This document shows positions 13,125-24,100 of a stretch of 48,672 nt of DNA, one piece after another. The DNA is from Candidatus Nanopelagicales bacterium. GTDB lineage: Bacteria > Actinomycetota > Actinomycetes > S36-B12. The stretch covers positions 64,745-113,416 of the forward strand of contig JABAYF010000023.1 in NCBI GenBank assembly GCA_018609125.1, written 5' to 3'. How positions within the stretch are numbered: position 1 is the first letter of the stretch; every line of letters begins with the position of its first letter. The notes beneath the pieces were generated by a model. The model was not told the DNA's origin. It searched no databases and worked only from the letters and a program-made list of their open reading frames with translations. The position numbers and the translations under genes were made by a program.

Positions 13125-15224
13125 GTGTCAACCGCAACAGGTCTCGACCTCGCTAAGGTCCGCAACATTGGGATCATGGCGCACATTGACGCGGGCAAAA
13201 CCACCACCACCGAGCGCATCCTCTTTTACACCGGCATCACCTACAAAATTGGTGAAGTCCACGAGGGTGCAGCCACGATGGACTGGATGGAGCAGGAGCA
13301 AGAACGCGGCATCACGATCACTTCGGCGGCCACCACCTGTGAGTGGAAAGGCCACACGGTCAACATTATTGATACGCCCGGACACGTCGACTTCACCGTT
13401 GAGGTAGAGCGCTCACTGCGCGTTCTCGATGGTGCTGTTGCGGTTTTCGATGGTGTTGCTGGCGTTGAGCCGCAAAGCGAAACGGTCTGGCGCCAAGCTG
13501 ACCGCTACAGCGTGCCGCGCATGTGCTTCATCAACAAACTTGATCGCACCGGTGCGGACTTCTACATGTGCGTAGACATGATCGTGTCCCGGCTTAACGC
13601 TGTGCCGCTGGTCTTGCAGTTGCCGATTGGCAATGAGTCAGACTTCATCGGGGTGGTCGACCTGGTTGGCATGCGCGCCCTGACCTGGCGTGGCGAAACC
13701 GCCAAGGGCGAGGATTACGAGGTCGAGGAAATTCCCGCCGACCTTCAGGCCAAGGCCGAGGAATGGCGCGAGAAGTTGTTGGAAACATTGGCCGAAGCTG
13801 ACGACGCCACCATGGAAAAGTACCTCGACGGCGTCGCGCTCACCAACGATGAGATTCATGCGGCCATTCGGCGCGCGACCCTAGCAGCCAAGATCACCCC
13901 GGTCCTGACCGGCACCGCATTCAAGAATAAAGGCGTTCAGCCCATGCTCGACGCCGTCATCGCCTATCTCCCCTCACCCCTAGACGTCGAGGGTGTTGAA
14001 GGCCACAAGCCTGGCAAAGAAGAAGAAATCATGCATCGCCGACCCAGCGAGGACGAGCCGTTTGCTTCGCTGGCGTTCAAGGTCGCAACCGATCCTCACC
14101 TGGGCAAATTGACCTATGTGCGTATCTATTCCGGTGTCCTTGTTGCTGGCACCTCGGTGCTCAACAGCGTGAAGGGCCGCAAAGAGCGCATCGGCAAGAT
14201 TTATCGAATGCATGCCAATAAGCGCGAGGAGATTCCCTCGGCCGGCGCGGGTGACATCGTAGCCGTGATGGGTTTGAAGGACACCACCACCGGTGAAACT
14301 CTCTGCGACAACGCTGCGCCAATCGTGCTGGAATCCATGAACTTCCCCGCCCCTGTTATTCACGTGGCGATTGAGCCAAAGACCAAGAGCGACCAGGAGA
14401 AATTGTCGACCGCTATTCAGCGGCTCGCCGAAGAAGATCCCACCTTCCAGGTGCGCACCGACGAAGAGACCGGCCAGACGATCATTGCTGGCATGGGCGA
14501 ACTTCATCTTGAGGTTCTTGTCGATCGCATGCGTCGGGAGTTTCGCGTGGAGGCCAATGTGGGTAAGCCCCAGGTCGCCTACCGCGAAACGCTGACCAAA
14601 AAGGTGGAAAAGGTCGACTACACGCACAAGAAGCAGACCGGTGGATCCGGGCAGTTTGCCAAGGTCCAGGTCAATGTTGGCCCTCTCGTTGATGGTGAGG
14701 GTGGTTATGAGTTTGAGAACAAGGTCACCGGTGGCCGTATCCCGCGCGAATACATCCCCTCGGTTGATGCCGGTTGCCAGGAAGCTATGGAGTTCGGCGT
14801 GCTCGCCGGCTATCCCATGGTGGACGTCAAGGTGACCCTGCTCGATGGGCAGTACCACGACGTTGACTCATCCGAACTCGCCTTCAAGATCGCCGGATCC
14901 ATGGTGTTCAAGGAGGCGGCTCGCCGCGCCGGCCCGGTGCTTTTGGAGCCCATGATGGGTGTGGAGGTGACAACGCCGGATGACTTCATGGGCGATGTCA
15001 TCGGCGACCTAAACTCCCGCCGTGGCCAGATTCAGGCCATGGAGGAGCGCAGCGGAGCCCGTGTTGTCAAAGCACTGGTACCGCTGTCAGAAATGTTCGG
15101 CTATGTCGGCGACCTTCGTAGTCGCACGCAGGGCCGAGCCAGTTACAGCATGCAGTTTGACTCCTACGCCCAGGTCCCACAGGCCGTGGCCACGGAGATC
15201 ATTGCGAAAGCTCGCGGCGAATAG
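13125..15224 (+). CDS. fusA: Elongation factor G
   Basis: EF-G is the GTPase that drives ribosomal translocation and, with RRF, ribosome recycling. It has 699 residues from GTG 13125 with ACGGAG at 13111-13116. GTPase motifs are [15 protein letters not shown] (G1), [11 protein letters not shown] (G2), [15 protein letters not shown] (G3) and [10 protein letters not shown] (G4). Domain IV/V blocks include [11 protein letters not shown]. Third gene of the str operon. Confidence 0.98.
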   Translation: MSTATGLDLAKVRNIGIMAHIDAGKTTTTERILFYTGITYKIGEVHEGAATMDWMEQEQERGITITSAATTCEWKGHTVNIIDTPGHVDFTVEVERSLRVLDGAVAVFDGVAGVEPQSETVWRQADRYSVPRMCFINKLDRTGADFYMCVDMIVSRLNAVPLVLQLPIGNESDFIGVVDLVGMRALTWRGETAKGEDYEVEEIPADLQAKAEEWREKLLETLAEADDATMEKYLDGVALTNDEIHAAIRRATLAAKITPVLTGTAFKNKGVQPMLDAVIAYLPSPLDVEGVEGHKPGKEEEIMHRRPSEDEPFASLAFKVATDPHLGKLTYVRIYSGVLVAGTSVLNSVKGRKERIGKIYRMHANKREEIPSAGAGDIVAVMGLKDTTTGETLCDNAAPIVLESMNFPAPVIHVAIEPKTKSDQEKLSTAIQRLAEEDPTFQVRTDEETGQTIIAGMGELHLEVLVDRMRREFRVEANVGKPQVAYRETLTKKVEKVDYTHKKQTGGSGQFAKVQVNVGPLVDGEGGYEFENKVTGGRIPREYIPSVDAGCQEAMEFGVLAGYPMVDVKVTLLDGQYHDVDSSELAFKIAGSMVFKEAARRAGPVLLEPMMGVEVTTPDDFMGDVIGDLNSRRGQIQAMEERSGARVVKALVPLSEMFGYVGDLRSRTQGRASYSMQFDSYAQVPQAVATEIIAKARGE

Positions 15225-15303
15225 TCGCGGATCTAATAAGTTCACCATCCACCCCGATCCGCGATAGCCGGACGGAACAGGCGAAAGAGACCAGGAGGCA
15301 CCC

Positions 15304-16497
15304 GTGGCGAAGGCGAAGTTTGAGCGCACCAAGCCGCACGTCAACATCGGCACCATCGGGCATATCGACCATGGCAAGACGACGCTGACCGCGGCAATTA
15401 CAAAGGTTCTGCATGACAAGATGCCGGACATCAATCCATTCACGCCTTTCGATCAGATCGATAAGGCGCCCGAAGAGCGTCAGCGTGGCATCACCATCTC
15501 CATTGCTCACGTGGAGTACCAGACTGAGGCGCGTCACTATGCACACGTCGACTGCCCTGGTCACGCTGACTACATCAAAAACATGATCACCGGCGCGGCC
15601 CAGATGGATGGTGCGATTCTTGTCGTCGCGGCCACTGACGGCCCCATGCCCCAGACCAAGGAGCACGTGCTTCTTGCTCGCCAGGTTGGCGTTCCTGCGC
15701 TCGTCGTGGCACTGAACAAGTGCGACATGGTTGACGACGAGGAACTGCTCGAACTGGTCGAGATGGAGGTTCGCGATCTGCTGAGCCAGTACGAGTTCCC
15801 CGGCGACGACGTCCCCGTGGTTCGCGTTGCGGCTTTCCCCGCGCTGAACGGCGACGAGAAGTGGGGCGACTCGATCATGGAGCTCATGAACGCTGTGGAC
15901 TCCTACATCGTCACTCCCGATCGCGACGTTGACCGTCCCTTCCTCATGCCCGTTGAGGACGTGTTCACCATCACCGGTCGCGGCACTGTCGTGACCGGTC
16001 GTATTGAGCGCGGCATCGTGAAGGTCAACGAGGAAATTGAGATCGTGGGTATTCGCCCCACCTCAACAACCACGACCGTCACCGGTGTTGAGATGTTCCG
16101 CAAGTTGCTCGATGAGGGCCAGGCCGGCGAGAACGTTGGTCTCCTCCTTCGTGGCACCAAGCGTGACGACGTCGAGCGCGGCCAGGTGTGTTGCAAGCCT
16201 GGCTCGATCAACCCCCACACCGAGTTCGAAGCACAGGTGTACATCTTGAGCAAGGACGAGGGCGGCCGTCACACACCGTTCTTCGACAACTACCGCCCGC
16301 AGTTCTACTTCCGCACCACCGATGTCACCGGCGTGGTTTACCTCCCGGACGGCAAAGAGATGGTCATGCCCGGTGACAACACCGAGATGCGGGTGGAACT
16401 GATTCAGCCCATCGCCATGGAGGACGGCCTTCGCTTCGCAATTCGCGAAGGTGGTCGCACCGTGGGCGCGGGTCGCGTCACCAAGATCCTCACGTAG
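15304..16497 (+). CDS. tuf: Elongation factor Tu
   Basis: EF-Tu delivers aminoacyl-tRNA to the ribosome. It has 397 residues from GTG 15304. Motifs are [16 protein letters not shown] (G1), [14 protein letters not shown] (G2), [18 protein letters not shown] (G3) and [10 protein letters not shown] (G4). The G5 region reads [15 protein letters not shown], whereas the usual family form is V-S-A-L-K-A-L-E-G-D: residues A176 and F178 replace Ser and Leu. The rest of the protein, including domain [15 protein letters not shown] and [10 protein letters not shown], is ordinary, so it looks functional. A 14-bp hairpin follows. Confidence 0.98.
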   Translation: MAKAKFERTKPHVNIGTIGHIDHGKTTLTAAITKVLHDKMPDINPFTPFDQIDKAPEERQRGITISIAHVEYQTEARHYAHVDCPGHADYIKNMITGAAQMDGAILVVAATDGPMPQTKEHVLLARQVGVPALVVALNKCDMVDDEELLELVEMEVRDLLSQYEFPGDDVPVVRVAAFPALNGDEKWGDSIMELMNAVDSYIVTPDRDVDRPFLMPVEDVFTITGRGTVVTGRIERGIVKVNEEIEIVGIRPTSTTTTVTGVEMFRKLLDEGQAGENVGLLLRGTKRDDVERGQVCCKPGSINPHTEFEAQVYILSKDEGGRHTPFFDNYRPQFYFRTTDVTGVVYLPDGKEMVMPGDNTEMRVELIQPIAMEDGLRFAIREGGRTVGAGRVTKILT

Positions 16498-16515
16498 GGG
16501 TCACTAGGTTCACAG

Positions 16516-16549
16516 CGCTAGGTGGGTGCACCACAGCACCCACCTAGCG
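16516..16549 (+). terminator. Hairpin ending the str operon
   Basis: Perfect 14-base arms CGCTAGGTGGGTGC (16516-16529) and GCACCCACCTAGCG (16536-16549) with loop ACCACA, 18 bases after the tuf stop. No U-tract follows, so it may be a non-canonical terminator, an attenuator, or an mRNA 3' end barrier between tuf and the S10 operon. Confidence 0.65.
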
Positions 16550-16555
16550 TCACCA

Positions 16556-16582
16556 AGGACAGCGCGCACATTCGAATAGGTT
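16556..16582 (+). promoter_or_regulatory. Candidate S10-operon promoter
   Basis: AGGACA (16556-16561) and TAGGTT (16577-16582) are separated by 15 bases, a short spacer; AAGGAC one base earlier gives 16. It lies just after the tuf hairpin and 28 bases before rpsJ, where an independent S10 promoter would be expected. Confidence 0.38.
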
Positions 16583-16609
16583 CCAACACAACAGACAGGC
16601 GACACCCAC

Positions 16610-16918
16610 ATGGCAGGACAGAAGATCCGTATTCGGCTCAAGGCCTACGACCACGAGATCATCGATTCGTCAGCTCGTAAAATTGTTGACACGGTGATTC
16701 GCACTGGCGCTAAGGTCGCTGGTCCGGTTCCGCTGCCGACGGAGAAGAACGTGTATTGCGTTATTCGGTCGCCGCACAAGTACAAGGACAGCCGCGAGCA
16801 TTTCGAAATGCGCACGCACAAGCGGCTCATAGACATTCTTGATCCCACACCCAAGACGGTTGACTCGCTGATGCGACTGGACCTGCCTGCTGGTGTGGAT
16901 ATCGAGATCAAGCTCTGA
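16610..16918 (+). CDS. rpsJ: 30S ribosomal protein S10
   Basis: S10 is a 30S head protein and, as NusE, a partner of NusB/NusG in antitermination. Its 102 residues show [20 protein letters not shown] and the loop region [19 protein letters not shown]. First gene of the S10 operon; the order rpsJ-rplC-rplD-rplW-rplB is canonical. Confidence 0.98.
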   Translation: MAGQKIRIRLKAYDHEIIDSSARKIVDTVIRTGAKVAGPVPLPTEKNVYCVIRSPHKYKDSREHFEMRTHKRLIDILDPTPKTVDSLMRLDLPAGVDIEIKL

Positions 16919-16944
16919 CGGCATCGAGAAGGACGCGACCGATC

Positions 16945-17607
16945 ATGGTTAGGACAGTGAAGGGTGTACTGGGCGAGAAGCTCGGTATGACTCAGGTATG
17001 GGACGACAACAACCGCGTGGTCCCGGTGACAGTGATTAAGGCAGGACCCTGCGTCGTGACGCAGGTCCGCACCCCCGCTGCCGATGGCTACTCCGCCATT
17101 CAATTGGGCTTTGGTGCCATTGATCCCCGTAAGGTGAACAAGCCTGACGCGGGCCACTTTGGCAAGGCCGGGGTCACACCTCGTCGCCACGTTGCCGAAT
17201 TGCGCACCGAGGACGCCAGCGAGTACACCGTGGGCCAAGAGATTGGTGCTGACACTTTCGCCGCGGGAGATGTTATTGACGTCACCGGAACCTCCAAGGG
17301 TAAAGGTTTCGCCGGTGTGATGAAGCGCCATGGTTTCTCCGGGGTAGGTGCATCCCACGGTGCGCACCGCAACCACCGCAAGCCAGGCTCCATCGGTGGC
17401 GCTAGCACGCCGGGCCGCGTATTTAAGGGCCTACGCATGGCTGGGCGCATGGGTAATGAGCGCGTGACCACGCAGGGCCTGGTGGTTCATGCGGTGGATG
17501 CAGAGCGCGGACTACTGCTGGTCAAGGGCGCTGTGCCCGGACCCAAGGGTGGTCTGCTGATGATTCGCGGTGCTGTTAAGGGTGCTGCTCAGGAGGTGTC
17601 AGCATGA
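16945..17607 (+). CDS. rplC: 50S ribosomal protein L3
   Basis: L3 is an early-assembly 23S rRNA-binding protein whose extension reaches toward the peptidyl transferase centre. It has 220 residues, with [15 protein letters not shown] at the N-terminus and the central [18 protein letters not shown] extension. Its TGA overlaps the next ATG (ATGA), coupling it to rplD. Confidence 0.98.
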   Translation: MVRTVKGVLGEKLGMTQVWDDNNRVVPVTVIKAGPCVVTQVRTPAADGYSAIQLGFGAIDPRKVNKPDAGHFGKAGVTPRRHVAELRTEDASEYTVGQEIGADTFAAGDVIDVTGTSKGKGFAGVMKRHGFSGVGASHGAHRNHRKPGSIGGASTPGRVFKGLRMAGRMGNERVTTQGLVVHAVDAERGLLLVKGAVPGPKGGLLMIRGAVKGAAQEVSA

Positions 17608-18308
17608 CTACTGCCGCACACACCATTGATGTTGTTACGGCAACGGGTGAGAAGTCTGGTTCGGTAGATCTGCCCTTGGAGATCTTCGACGTCCAGGTGA
17701 ACGTGCCCTTGATTCACCAGGTGGTGGTAGCTCAACTAGCTGCCGCCCGACAGGGTACGCATGACACGAAGTCACGCGGCGAGGTCCGCGGCGGTGGCCG
17801 TAAGCCATATAAGCAAAAGGGCACCGGCCGCGCACGGCAGGGCTCAATTAGGGCACCTCACTTTGTGGGCGGTGGGGTCGTGCACGGCCCGACTCCGCGG
17901 TCCTACGCGCAGCGCACACCCAAGAAGATGAAGGTGGCCGCACTTCGCGGAGCACTGTCTGATCGGGCACGCGATGGTCGCGTACACGTGATCACGTCGC
18001 TCCTAGACAGCGCGTCTCCGTCAACAAAGTTGGCGCAGGCAGCATTGCGCAACATCGTTGATGCCAAGAATGCGTTGGTGGTGCTTTCCCGGGAGGAGCG
18101 CGCAACCTGGATGAGTTTGCGCAATCTGGCCGACGTGCACGTACTTACCCCGGATCAGTTGAACACCTATGACGTGCTGGTTAACGACGACATCGTTTTC
18201 ACACAGACGGCGTTCGCTGAATTCATCGCCGGACCTGTTCGCGGTCGCGGCGCCAAAGCAAGCGCGACTGAGTCGGATGCGGCTATCCCAACGGAGGTGT
18301 CCGCATGA
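17604..18308 (+). CDS. rplD: 50S ribosomal protein L4
   Basis: L4 lines the polypeptide exit tunnel with a long loop; in E. coli it also represses the S10 operon. It has 234 residues; the loop [19 protein letters not shown] is conserved. A short C-terminal tail (about 20 residues, Ala/Thr/Glu-rich) extends beyond the fold. It has ATGA overlaps with both rplC and rplW. Confidence 0.98.
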   Translation: MTTAAHTIDVVTATGEKSGSVDLPLEIFDVQVNVPLIHQVVVAQLAAARQGTHDTKSRGEVRGGGRKPYKQKGTGRARQGSIRAPHFVGGGVVHGPTPRSYAQRTPKKMKVAALRGALSDRARDGRVHVITSLLDSASPSTKLAQAALRNIVDAKNALVVLSREERATWMSLRNLADVHVLTPDQLNTYDVLVNDDIVFTQTAFAEFIAGPVRGRGAKASATESDAAIPTEVSA

Positions 18309-18604
18309 GAATCGCTGACCCGCGCGACGTGCTGTTAGCACCGGTGATTTCTGAGAAGAGCTACGGCCTTCTTGACGAGAACAAGTACACGTTCTTGGTA
18401 GCACCGCATGCAAACAAGACCGAAATCAAGATCGCGGTAGAGCAGGTGTTCGGGGTCAAGGTGATCTCGGTCAACACGGCCAACCGCGAAGGCAAGCGCA
18501 TCCGTACCCGCCAGGGTTACGGACGTCGTGCGGCCACCAAGCGCGCCATCGTCTCGGTGGCTCAGGGTGATCGCATCGACATCTTCGGCGGACCGGTTAG
18601 CTAG
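18305..18604 (+). CDS. rplW: 50S ribosomal protein L23
   Basis: L23 sits at the tunnel exit and docks trigger factor, SRP and the Sec translocon. It has 99 residues: [19 protein letters not shown], then the conserved [23 protein letters not shown] 18305 overlaps the rplD stop by four bases. Confidence 0.97.
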   Translation: MRIADPRDVLLAPVISEKSYGLLDENKYTFLVAPHANKTEIKIAVEQVFGVKVISVNTANREGKRIRTRQGYGRRAATKRAIVSVAQGDRIDIFGGPVS

Positions 18605-18621
18605 GGCTAAGGACCAACACT

Positions 18622-19458
18622 ATGGGTATTCGCAAGTACAAGCCGACGACGCCGGGACGGCGTGGTTCCAGCGTTGCTGATTTCGTTGAAATCACGCGTA
18701 GCGAGCCAGAGAAGTCCCTGGTTCGTCCACTGCCGAAAAAGGGCGGGCGCAACAACTCTGGCCGCATCACCACGCGACACCAGGGTGGTGGTCACAAGCG
18801 GGCCTACCGCATCATTGATTTTCGGCGTGCGGACAAGGACGGCGTGCCGGCCAAGGTCGCGCATATTGAATATGACCCCAACCGAACCGCACGCATTGCG
18901 TTGCTGCACTTTGCTGATGGGGAGAAGCGCTACATCATCGCGCCTCGTCTTCTGAAGCAGGGTGACCGGATCGAAACAGGACCCAGCGCCGATATTAAGC
19001 CGGGCAATAACCTGCCACTGCGCAATATTCCAGTGGGTACGGTCATTCACGCCATTGAACTTCGTCCCGGTGGCGGCGCCAAGATTGCTCGCTCAGCTGG
19101 AGCGAGTGTTCAGCTGGTCGCCAAGGATGGCCCCTTCGCTCAGTTGCGGCTGCCCTCGGGCGAAATCCGCAATGTGGATCTGCGTGCCCGCGCCACGATC
19201 GGTGAGGTGGGTAACGCCGAGCAGAGCAACATTAACTGGGGTAAGGCCGGTCGCATGCGTTGGAAGGGTCGTCGCCCCACCGTTCGCGGTGTCGCGATGA
19301 ACCCGGTTGATCACCCCCACGGTGGTGGTGAAGGTAAGACCTCCGGTGGTCGTCACCCCGTTAACCCAGCCGGCAAGCCCGAGGGTCGTACTCGCCGGGC
19401 AAATAAAGCCAGCGACAAGGTCATTGTCCGTCGTCGTAAGACCGGCAAGAAGCGCTAG
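18622..19458 (+). CDS. rplB: 50S ribosomal protein L2
   Basis: L2 is needed for subunit association and peptidyl transferase activity. It has 278 residues; the conserved C-terminal [17 protein letters not shown], which contains the histidine near the peptidyl transferase centre, is intact, as is the RRKTGKK end. It starts 17 bases after rplW. Confidence 0.98.
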   Translation: MGIRKYKPTTPGRRGSSVADFVEITRSEPEKSLVRPLPKKGGRNNSGRITTRHQGGGHKRAYRIIDFRRADKDGVPAKVAHIEYDPNRTARIALLHFADGEKRYIIAPRLLKQGDRIETGPSADIKPGNNLPLRNIPVGTVIHAIELRPGGGAKIARSAGASVQLVAKDGPFAQLRLPSGEIRNVDLRARATIGEVGNAEQSNINWGKAGRMRWKGRRPTVRGVAMNPVDHPHGGGEGKTSGGRHPVNPAGKPEGRTRRANKASDKVIVRRRKTGKKR

Positions 19459-19470
19459 AGGAGTCGACAC

Positions 19471-19752
19471 GTGCCCAGAAGTTTGAAGAAAGGTCCCTTT
19501 GTGGACGACCACCTGATCAAAAAGGTGGAAGCCCAAAATGAGGCCAAGAGTCACCAGGTCATTAAGACCTGGTCGCGCCGGTCCATGATCATTCCCGACA
19601 TGCTCGGGCACACGATTGCGGTGCACGACGGTCGCAAGCACGTGCCGGTGTTCATCACCGAGAACATGGTCGGACACAAGCTCGGGGAGTTCGCTCCCAC
19701 CCGCACGTTCAAGGGCCACATCAAGGATGACCGCAAGGCCAAGCGCCGCTGA
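19471..19752 (+). CDS. rpsS: 30S ribosomal protein S19
   Basis: S19 forms a 30S head complex with S13 that contacts the A-site finger. It has 93 residues from GTG 19471 with AGAGGAG directly upstream; [15 protein letters not shown] and the C-terminal [16 protein letters not shown] are diagnostic. A 100-base spacer to rplV contains a short GGCC..GGCC stem but no gene. Confidence 0.98.
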   Translation: MPRSLKKGPFVDDHLIKKVEAQNEAKSHQVIKTWSRRSMIIPDMLGHTIAVHDGRKHVPVFITENMVGHKLGEFAPTRTFKGHIKDDRKAKRR

Positions 19753-19852
19753 TCTTCACCGGATCCGGCCGTTAGGTGGCCGTTGACGCTGCACAGGTTC
19801 TTCACATGTTTATTTCACACCAGGTAAGACGACGAGAAGCAAGGGGATAGCG

Positions 19853-20218
19853 ATGGAAGCCAGGGCTCAGGCGCGGTTCGTCCGTGTCACGCCCATGAAG
19901 GCGCGTCGGGTCATTGACCTCATCCGAGGACTACCGGCGGCCGAAGCTCAAGCCATTTTGCGGTTCGCTCCGCAGGCGGCAAGTGAGCCCGTGGGCAAGG
20001 TGCTTGACAGTGCTATCGCCAATGCGACGAACAACCTCAATCTTGACCCGAGGTCGTTGGTCATCACCCGCGCCTTCGTTGATGAGGGACCCACCATGAA
20101 GCGATTCCAGCCGCGAGCCCAGGGCCGCGCCTACCGAATCAATAAGCGCACCAGCCACATCACCGTGGTTGTGCAGCCGGCTGAAGAGTTGGCCAACGCC
20201 ACGCGGAAGAAGGGCTGA
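19853..20218 (+). CDS. rplV: 50S ribosomal protein L22
   Basis: L22 extends a beta-hairpin into the exit tunnel, a site of macrolide resistance changes. It has 121 residues: [20 protein letters not shown], and the hairpin [20 protein letters not shown] is complete. ATG 19853 has AAGGGG at 19841-19846. rpsC begins two bases after its stop. Confidence 0.98.
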   Translation: MEARAQARFVRVTPMKARRVIDLIRGLPAAEAQAILRFAPQAASEPVGKVLDSAIANATNNLNLDPRSLVITRAFVDEGPTMKRFQPRAQGRAYRINKRTSHITVVVQPAEELANATRKKG

Positions 20219-20220
20219 CC

Positions 20221-21105
20221 ATGGGCCAGAAAATCAATCCGAACGGGTTCCGACTCGGTATCACGACCGACTTCGCCTCACGCTGGTTCGCCGACAGCAC
20301 CAAGGCCGGCCAGCAGTACAGCGACTACGTCAAGGAAGACGTCGCCATCCGCCGCCTGCTCAGCGCAGGTATGGAGCGAGCCGGCATCTCCAAGGTTGAG
20401 ATCGAACGCACTCGTGAGCGTGTTCGGGTGGATATTCACACCGCACGCCCTGGCATTGTCATCGGTCGTCGCGGCGCTGAAGCTGACCGCATTCGTGGGG
20501 ACTTGGAAAAGCTCACCGGCAAGCAGGTGCAGCTGAACATCCTTGAGGTAAAGAATCCCGAGATTGATGCCCAGTTGGTCGCCCAGGGTGTCGCTGAACA
20601 GCTTTCTTCTCGCGTGTCTTTCCGTCGCGCCATGCGTAAGTCGATGCAGTCGACAATGAAGGCTGGTGCAAAAGGAATTCGAGTCCAGGTTTCTGGGCGT
20701 CTGGGTGGGGCTGAAATGAGCCGTACTGAGTTCTACCGTGAGGGACGCGTTCCCCTGCATACGCTTCGAGCCGATATCGACTACGGCTTCTACGAGGCCA
20801 GAACCACCTTTGGCCGCATCGGTGTGAAGGTGTGGATTTACAAGGGCGACGCACCGGCCACCCGCGCTGAGCGTGAAGCCGCCGCGGCGGCTGCTCGACT
20901 TGGCCAGCGAGCTCGCCCGGAGCGTCCACGTCGGGGTGATCGTCGCGACGATGGCGATGTGCGTGAGACGCCGGCTCCCGCGGCAGCGGCACCAGAGGCG
21001 GTGGCACCAGAAGCGGTGGCAACTGAGGTAGTGGTAACTGAGGTAGTGGCACCCACCACACCAACGGCCGCTGCCGAGGCGCCGACGACGGGAAGCGAGG
21101 TCTAA
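20221..21105 (+). CDS. rpsC: 30S ribosomal protein S3 with repetitive C-terminal tail
   Basis: S3 lines the mRNA entry channel and has helicase-like activity with S4 and S5. It has 294 residues. The KH domain [20 protein letters not shown] and the C-terminal [13 protein letters not shown] are conserved. After about residue 215 comes a basic, then low-complexity Ala/Pro/Val/Glu tail with repeated EAVA and TEVV units, encoded by near-identical short repeats around 20990-21055. Actinobacterial S3 tails vary in length; this one is probably disordered. Confidence 0.97.
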   Translation: MGQKINPNGFRLGITTDFASRWFADSTKAGQQYSDYVKEDVAIRRLLSAGMERAGISKVEIERTRERVRVDIHTARPGIVIGRRGAEADRIRGDLEKLTGKQVQLNILEVKNPEIDAQLVAQGVAEQLSSRVSFRRAMRKSMQSTMKAGAKGIRVQVSGRLGGAEMSRTEFYREGRVPLHTLRADIDYGFYEARTTFGRIGVKVWIYKGDAPATRAEREAAAAAARLGQRARPERPRRGDRRDDGDVRETPAPAAAAPEAVAPEAVATEVVVTEVVAPTTPTAAAEAPTTGSEV

Positions 21106-21108
21106 TCC

Positions 21109-21531
21109 ATGCTTATTCCACGGCGGGTAAAGCACCGCAAGCAGCATCACCCCAAGCGCACGGGCGCGGCCAAGGGCGGCACCGAGGTCACTTTCGGGAC
21201 CTACGGTTTGCAAGCCGTCGAGCCCGCCTATGTCACCAACCGTCAAATCGAATCAGCTCGTATTGCCATCACGCGGCACATTCGCCGTGGTGGCAAGGTC
21301 TGGATCACTATTTACCCGGACCGTCCGCTGACCAAGAAGCCTGCTGAGACACGCATGGGTTCTGGCAAAGGCTCACCCGAATGGTGGGTCGCCAATGTTA
21401 AGCCCGGCCGTGTCATGTTCGAACTCGATTACCCGAATGAGCGCGTCGCGATCGACGCTCTCACCCGCGCGATGCACAAGCTGCCCATGAAGTGCCGCAT
21501 TGTGCGCCGCGACGATACGTTGGAGGACTGA
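21109..21531 (+). CDS. rplP: 50S ribosomal protein L16
   Basis: L16 helps place the A-site tRNA acceptor end. It has 140 residues: [17 protein letters not shown], then [20 protein letters not shown] and [18 protein letters not shown]. Its TGA overlaps the rpmC ATG by one base. Confidence 0.98.
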   Translation: MLIPRRVKHRKQHHPKRTGAAKGGTEVTFGTYGLQAVEPAYVTNRQIESARIAITRHIRRGGKVWITIYPDRPLTKKPAETRMGSGKGSPEWWVANVKPGRVMFELDYPNERVAIDALTRAMHKLPMKCRIVRRDDTLED

Positions 21532-21767
21532 TGGCTGCCGGTACGTCATCACAGGAATTCCGGAGCCTCACCGATGAAGAGTTGGTGACGCGGCTTCGTG
21601 AGTCCAAGGAAGAACTGTTCAATTTGCGCTTTCAGGGTGCAACTGGGCAGTTGGAAAACCACGGCCGTCTTCGTGCGGTGCGGAAAGACATTGCGCGGAT
21701 CTACACCGTGATGCGCGAACGTGAACTAGGGATAACACCCATCGAGCAGGTTGGCGGAGCCGCATGA
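21531..21767 (+). CDS. rpmC: 50S ribosomal protein L29
   Basis: L29 is a small coiled-coil protein at the tunnel exit next to L23. It has 78 residues: [20 protein letters not shown] and [21 protein letters not shown] chose ATG 21531 (TGATG overlap with rplP, GGAGG-like site at 21522-21526) over an in-frame upstream start at 21492 that would lie inside rplP. The last codons overlap rpsQ. Confidence 0.96.
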   Translation: MAAGTSSQEFRSLTDEELVTRLRESKEELFNLRFQGATGQLENHGRLRAVRKDIARIYTVMRERELGITPIEQVGGAA

Positions 21768-22042
21768 GCGAGGTAGTGAACGACACCACAGGGCGTAGCA
21801 TGCGCAAGGAACGGGAAGGCTACGTGGTGAGCGACAAGATGGATAAAACCGTCGTCGTTGCCGTTGAAGACCGCTTCAAGCACCCGCTGTACGGCAAGGT
21901 TGTGCGTCGCACGTCCAAGCTCAAGGCCCATGACGAGGCCAACGAGTGCGGAATCGGAGATCGCGTCCTGCTCATGGAAACTCGACCACTGTCAGCAACT
22001 AAACGCTGGCGTGTGGTGGAAGTTCTCGAGAAGGCCAAGTAG
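21764..22042 (+). CDS. rpsQ: 30S ribosomal protein S17
   Basis: S17 is an early-assembling OB-fold protein of the 30S body. It has 92 residues: [20 protein letters not shown] and [23 protein letters not shown] 21764 overlaps the rpmC stop (ATGA). It is the last gene of the S10 group; rplN follows after 25 bases. Confidence 0.97.
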   Translation: MSEVVNDTTGRSMRKEREGYVVSDKMDKTVVVAVEDRFKHPLYGKVVRRTSKLKAHDEANECGIGDRVLLMETRPLSATKRWRVVEVLEKAK

Positions 22043-22067
22043 GAATCGTCCAGGAGCGGAGAATCAG

Positions 22068-22436
22068 GTGATTCAGCAAGAGTCGCGAGTTCGTGTTGCT
22101 GACAACACAGGGGCAAAGGAACTTCTTTGCATCCGTGTTCTCGGTGGCTCGGGTCGCCGATACGCCGGTGTGGGCGACGTGATCGTGGCCACCGTGAAGG
22201 ATGCAATTCCCGGCGGTGGCGTAAAGAAGGGTGAGGTCGTTAAGGCTGTCATCGTTCGCACCCGCAAGGAGCGCCGTCGCCCCGATGGTTCCTATATTCG
22301 TTTCGACGAAAACGCCGCTGTCATTTTGAAGGCTGATGGCGAACCCCGCGGCACCCGTATTTTTGGGCCCGTCGGCCGTGAACTGCGCGATAAGCGCTTC
22401 ATGAAGATCATCTCGTTGGCACCGGAGGTGCTCTGA
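22068..22436 (+). CDS. rplN: 50S ribosomal protein L14
   Basis: L14 lies at the subunit interface and binds 16S rRNA across bridge B8; it is also the target of the silencing factor RsfS. It starts at GTG 22068 ([20 protein letters not shown]) and is exactly 122 residues, the family length. A much longer in-frame extension upstream overlaps rpsQ and is not credible. GCGGAG at 22055-22060 is the likely ribosome binding site. Confidence 0.97.
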   Translation: MIQQESRVRVADNTGAKELLCIRVLGGSGRRYAGVGDVIVATVKDAIPGGGVKKGEVVKAVIVRTRKERRRPDGSYIRFDENAAVILKADGEPRGTRIFGPVGRELRDKRFMKIISLAPEVL

Positions 22437-22437
22437 C

Positions 22438-22800
22438 ATGGCAACACTTTTTGTAAAAAAGGGCGATCTTGTGCAGATCATCACCGGTAAGGATCGTGGT
22501 GTCACCGGCAAGGTGATCGACGTTTATCCCGACACCGGCCGGGTGATTGTGGAGGGCGTCAACCGCGTGAAGCAGCACACCCGTGTGGGTCAAAGCAATC
22601 GCGGCGCCAAGACCGGCGGCATCATCACCACTGAGGCACCGATCCACGCATCGAACGTGATGATTGTCGACCCCGAAGACGGTCGGCCCACCCGCGTGGG
22701 CTACCGCCAAGAAAAGGCCGAGAAGCGTCGCCCGGATGGTTCAACCTACGAATCAACACGCAGCGTGCGAATTTCCAAGCGCAGCGGTAAGGACATCTGA
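22438..22800 (+). CDS. rplX: 50S ribosomal protein L24
   Basis: L24 starts 50S assembly and sits near the tunnel exit. It has 120 residues with the KOW motif [20 protein letters not shown] and [17 protein letters not shown]. It begins one base after the rplN stop and ends one base before rplE, so it is probably coupled to both. Confidence 0.97.
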   Translation: MATLFVKKGDLVQIITGKDRGVTGKVIDVYPDTGRVIVEGVNRVKQHTRVGQSNRGAKTGGIITTEAPIHASNVMIVDPEDGRPTRVGYRQEKAEKRRPDGSTYESTRSVRISKRSGKDI

Positions 22801-22801
22801 C

Positions 22802-23371
22802 ATGACTGCAAATGCACAGGGATATGTCGCGCCTCGATTACGCAACCGCTACCGCGAAGAAATTGTTCCCGCGCTGCGGGAGCAATTCAACTACTCCAAC
22901 ATCATGCAGGTGCCCACCGTCACCAAAATCGTGGTCAACATGGGTGTTGGTGAAGCTGCTCGTGATTCGAAGTTGATCGAAGGTGCAATTCGCGACCTCA
23001 CCGAGATCACCGGCCAGAAACCGGTGGTGACCCGCGCTCGCAAGTCGATCGCTCAGTTCAAATTGCGTGAGGGCATGCCGATCGGTACGCACGTCACCCT
23101 TCGCGGAGAGCGCATGTGGGAGTTCCTCGACCGACTTCTCTCCGTTGCCCTGCCGCGTATTCGTGACTTCCGCGGACTCTCGCCCAAGCAGTTTGATGGA
23201 CACGGCAACTACACCTTTGGCCTTAATGAGCAGTCCATGTTCCATGAGATCGACCAGGACAAGATCGATCGAGTTCGTGGTATGGACATCACCGTGGTCA
23301 CCACAGCCGACAACAACGATGAGGGGCGCGCTTTGCTGAAGTTGCTTGGCTTCCCTTTTAAGGAGGCCTAA
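22802..23371 (+). CDS. rplE: 50S ribosomal protein L5
   Basis: L5 binds 5S rRNA and P-site tRNA. It has 189 residues from ATG 22802; conserved [19 protein letters not shown] and the C-terminal [20 protein letters not shown] are present. An upstream in-frame start at 22664 lies within rplX and is rejected. Confidence 0.97.
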   Translation: MTANAQGYVAPRLRNRYREEIVPALREQFNYSNIMQVPTVTKIVVNMGVGEAARDSKLIEGAIRDLTEITGQKPVVTRARKSIAQFKLREGMPIGTHVTLRGERMWEFLDRLLSVALPRIRDFRGLSPKQFDGHGNYTFGLNEQSMFHEIDQDKIDRVRGMDITVVTTADNNDEGRALLKLLGFPFKEA

Positions 23372-23373
23372 TC

Positions 23374-23559
23374 ATGGCGAAGAAAGCTCTGGTAATCAAG
23401 GCTGCTCGCAAACCGAAGTTCGCTGTTCGCGGCTACACCCGATGCAACCGGTGCGGTCGTCCGCATGCGGTGTACCGCAAGTTCGGTCTGTGCCGCATCT
23501 GCTTCCGCGAGATGGCCCACGCTGGCGAACTACCCGGCATCACTAAGAGCAGTTGGTAG
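23374..23559 (+). CDS. rpsZ: 30S ribosomal protein S14, zinc-binding type Z
   Basis: S14 is a 30S head protein. The short 61-residue form carries a zinc ribbon, C24-x2-C27 and C40-x2-C43 (RCNRCGRPH and GLCRICFRE). It is the zinc-containing paralog usual in the spc operon of actinomycetes. It begins two bases after rplE; a 131-base gap to rpsH follows. Confidence 0.97.
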   Translation: MAKKALVIKAARKPKFAVRGYTRCNRCGRPHAVYRKFGLCRICFREMAHAGELPGITKSSW

Positions 23560-23690
23560 TCCGCAACTCACGGTTACACCTGCAAGACCCGCACTATGCC
23601 CGCAACATCAGCAACTAACGACGCGGTAGGTCCACGTTAAACACCAGCATCTTCGGTGGTGGAAACCACAGCGAGAAAGGCCAGATGGCC

Positions 23691-24089
23691 ATGACCATGA
23701 CCGATCCGATCGCGGATATGTTGGCGCGCTTGCGCAATGCCAACTCCGCGTACCATGACACAGTGTCGATGCCCTATTCCAAGTTGAAGGCCGGCATTGC
23801 GGTGATCTTGACCCGTGAGGGTTTCATCGCCGGCTACCACGATGAGCCGGCTGAGGTGGGCAAGAACCTGGTGCTGGAATTGAAGTTTGGCCCGAGCCGC
23901 GAGCGTTCAATCGCTGGCCTGCGTCGGGTCTCCAAGCCCGGTCTGCGTGTGTACGCCAAGTCCACCGCCCTCCCGCGGGTTCTCGGCGGTCTGGGAGTTG
24001 CCATTTTGTCCACGTCCTCCGGTCTTTTGACTGACCGGCAGGCCCAAAAGCAGGGTGTAGGCGGGGAAGTTCTCGCCTACGTCTGGTAG
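23691..24089 (+). CDS. rpsH: 30S ribosomal protein S8
   Basis: S8 binds 16S helix 21 and in E. coli represses the spc operon. Starting at ATG 23691 it has 132 residues ([20 protein letters not shown]), the usual actinomycete length; ATG 23685 two codons earlier is possible, but AAGG at 23677-23680 is too close to it. A small stem with a GGAA tetraloop, GTGGT-GGAA-ACCAC at 23656-23669, lies just upstream and could take part in control. Confidence 0.96.
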   Translation: MTMTDPIADMLARLRNANSAYHDTVSMPYSKLKAGIAVILTREGFIAGYHDEPAEVGKNLVLELKFGPSRERSIAGLRRVSKPGLRVYAKSTALPRVLGGLGVAILSTSSGLLTDRQAQKQGVGGEVLAYVW

Positions 24090-24100
24090 GGGAGCAGGCC

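Noticed and set aside
13980-14858. 292-codon minus-strand frame inside fusA
   Set aside because: Shadow of EF-G codon bias; no independent start signals or recognisable protein.
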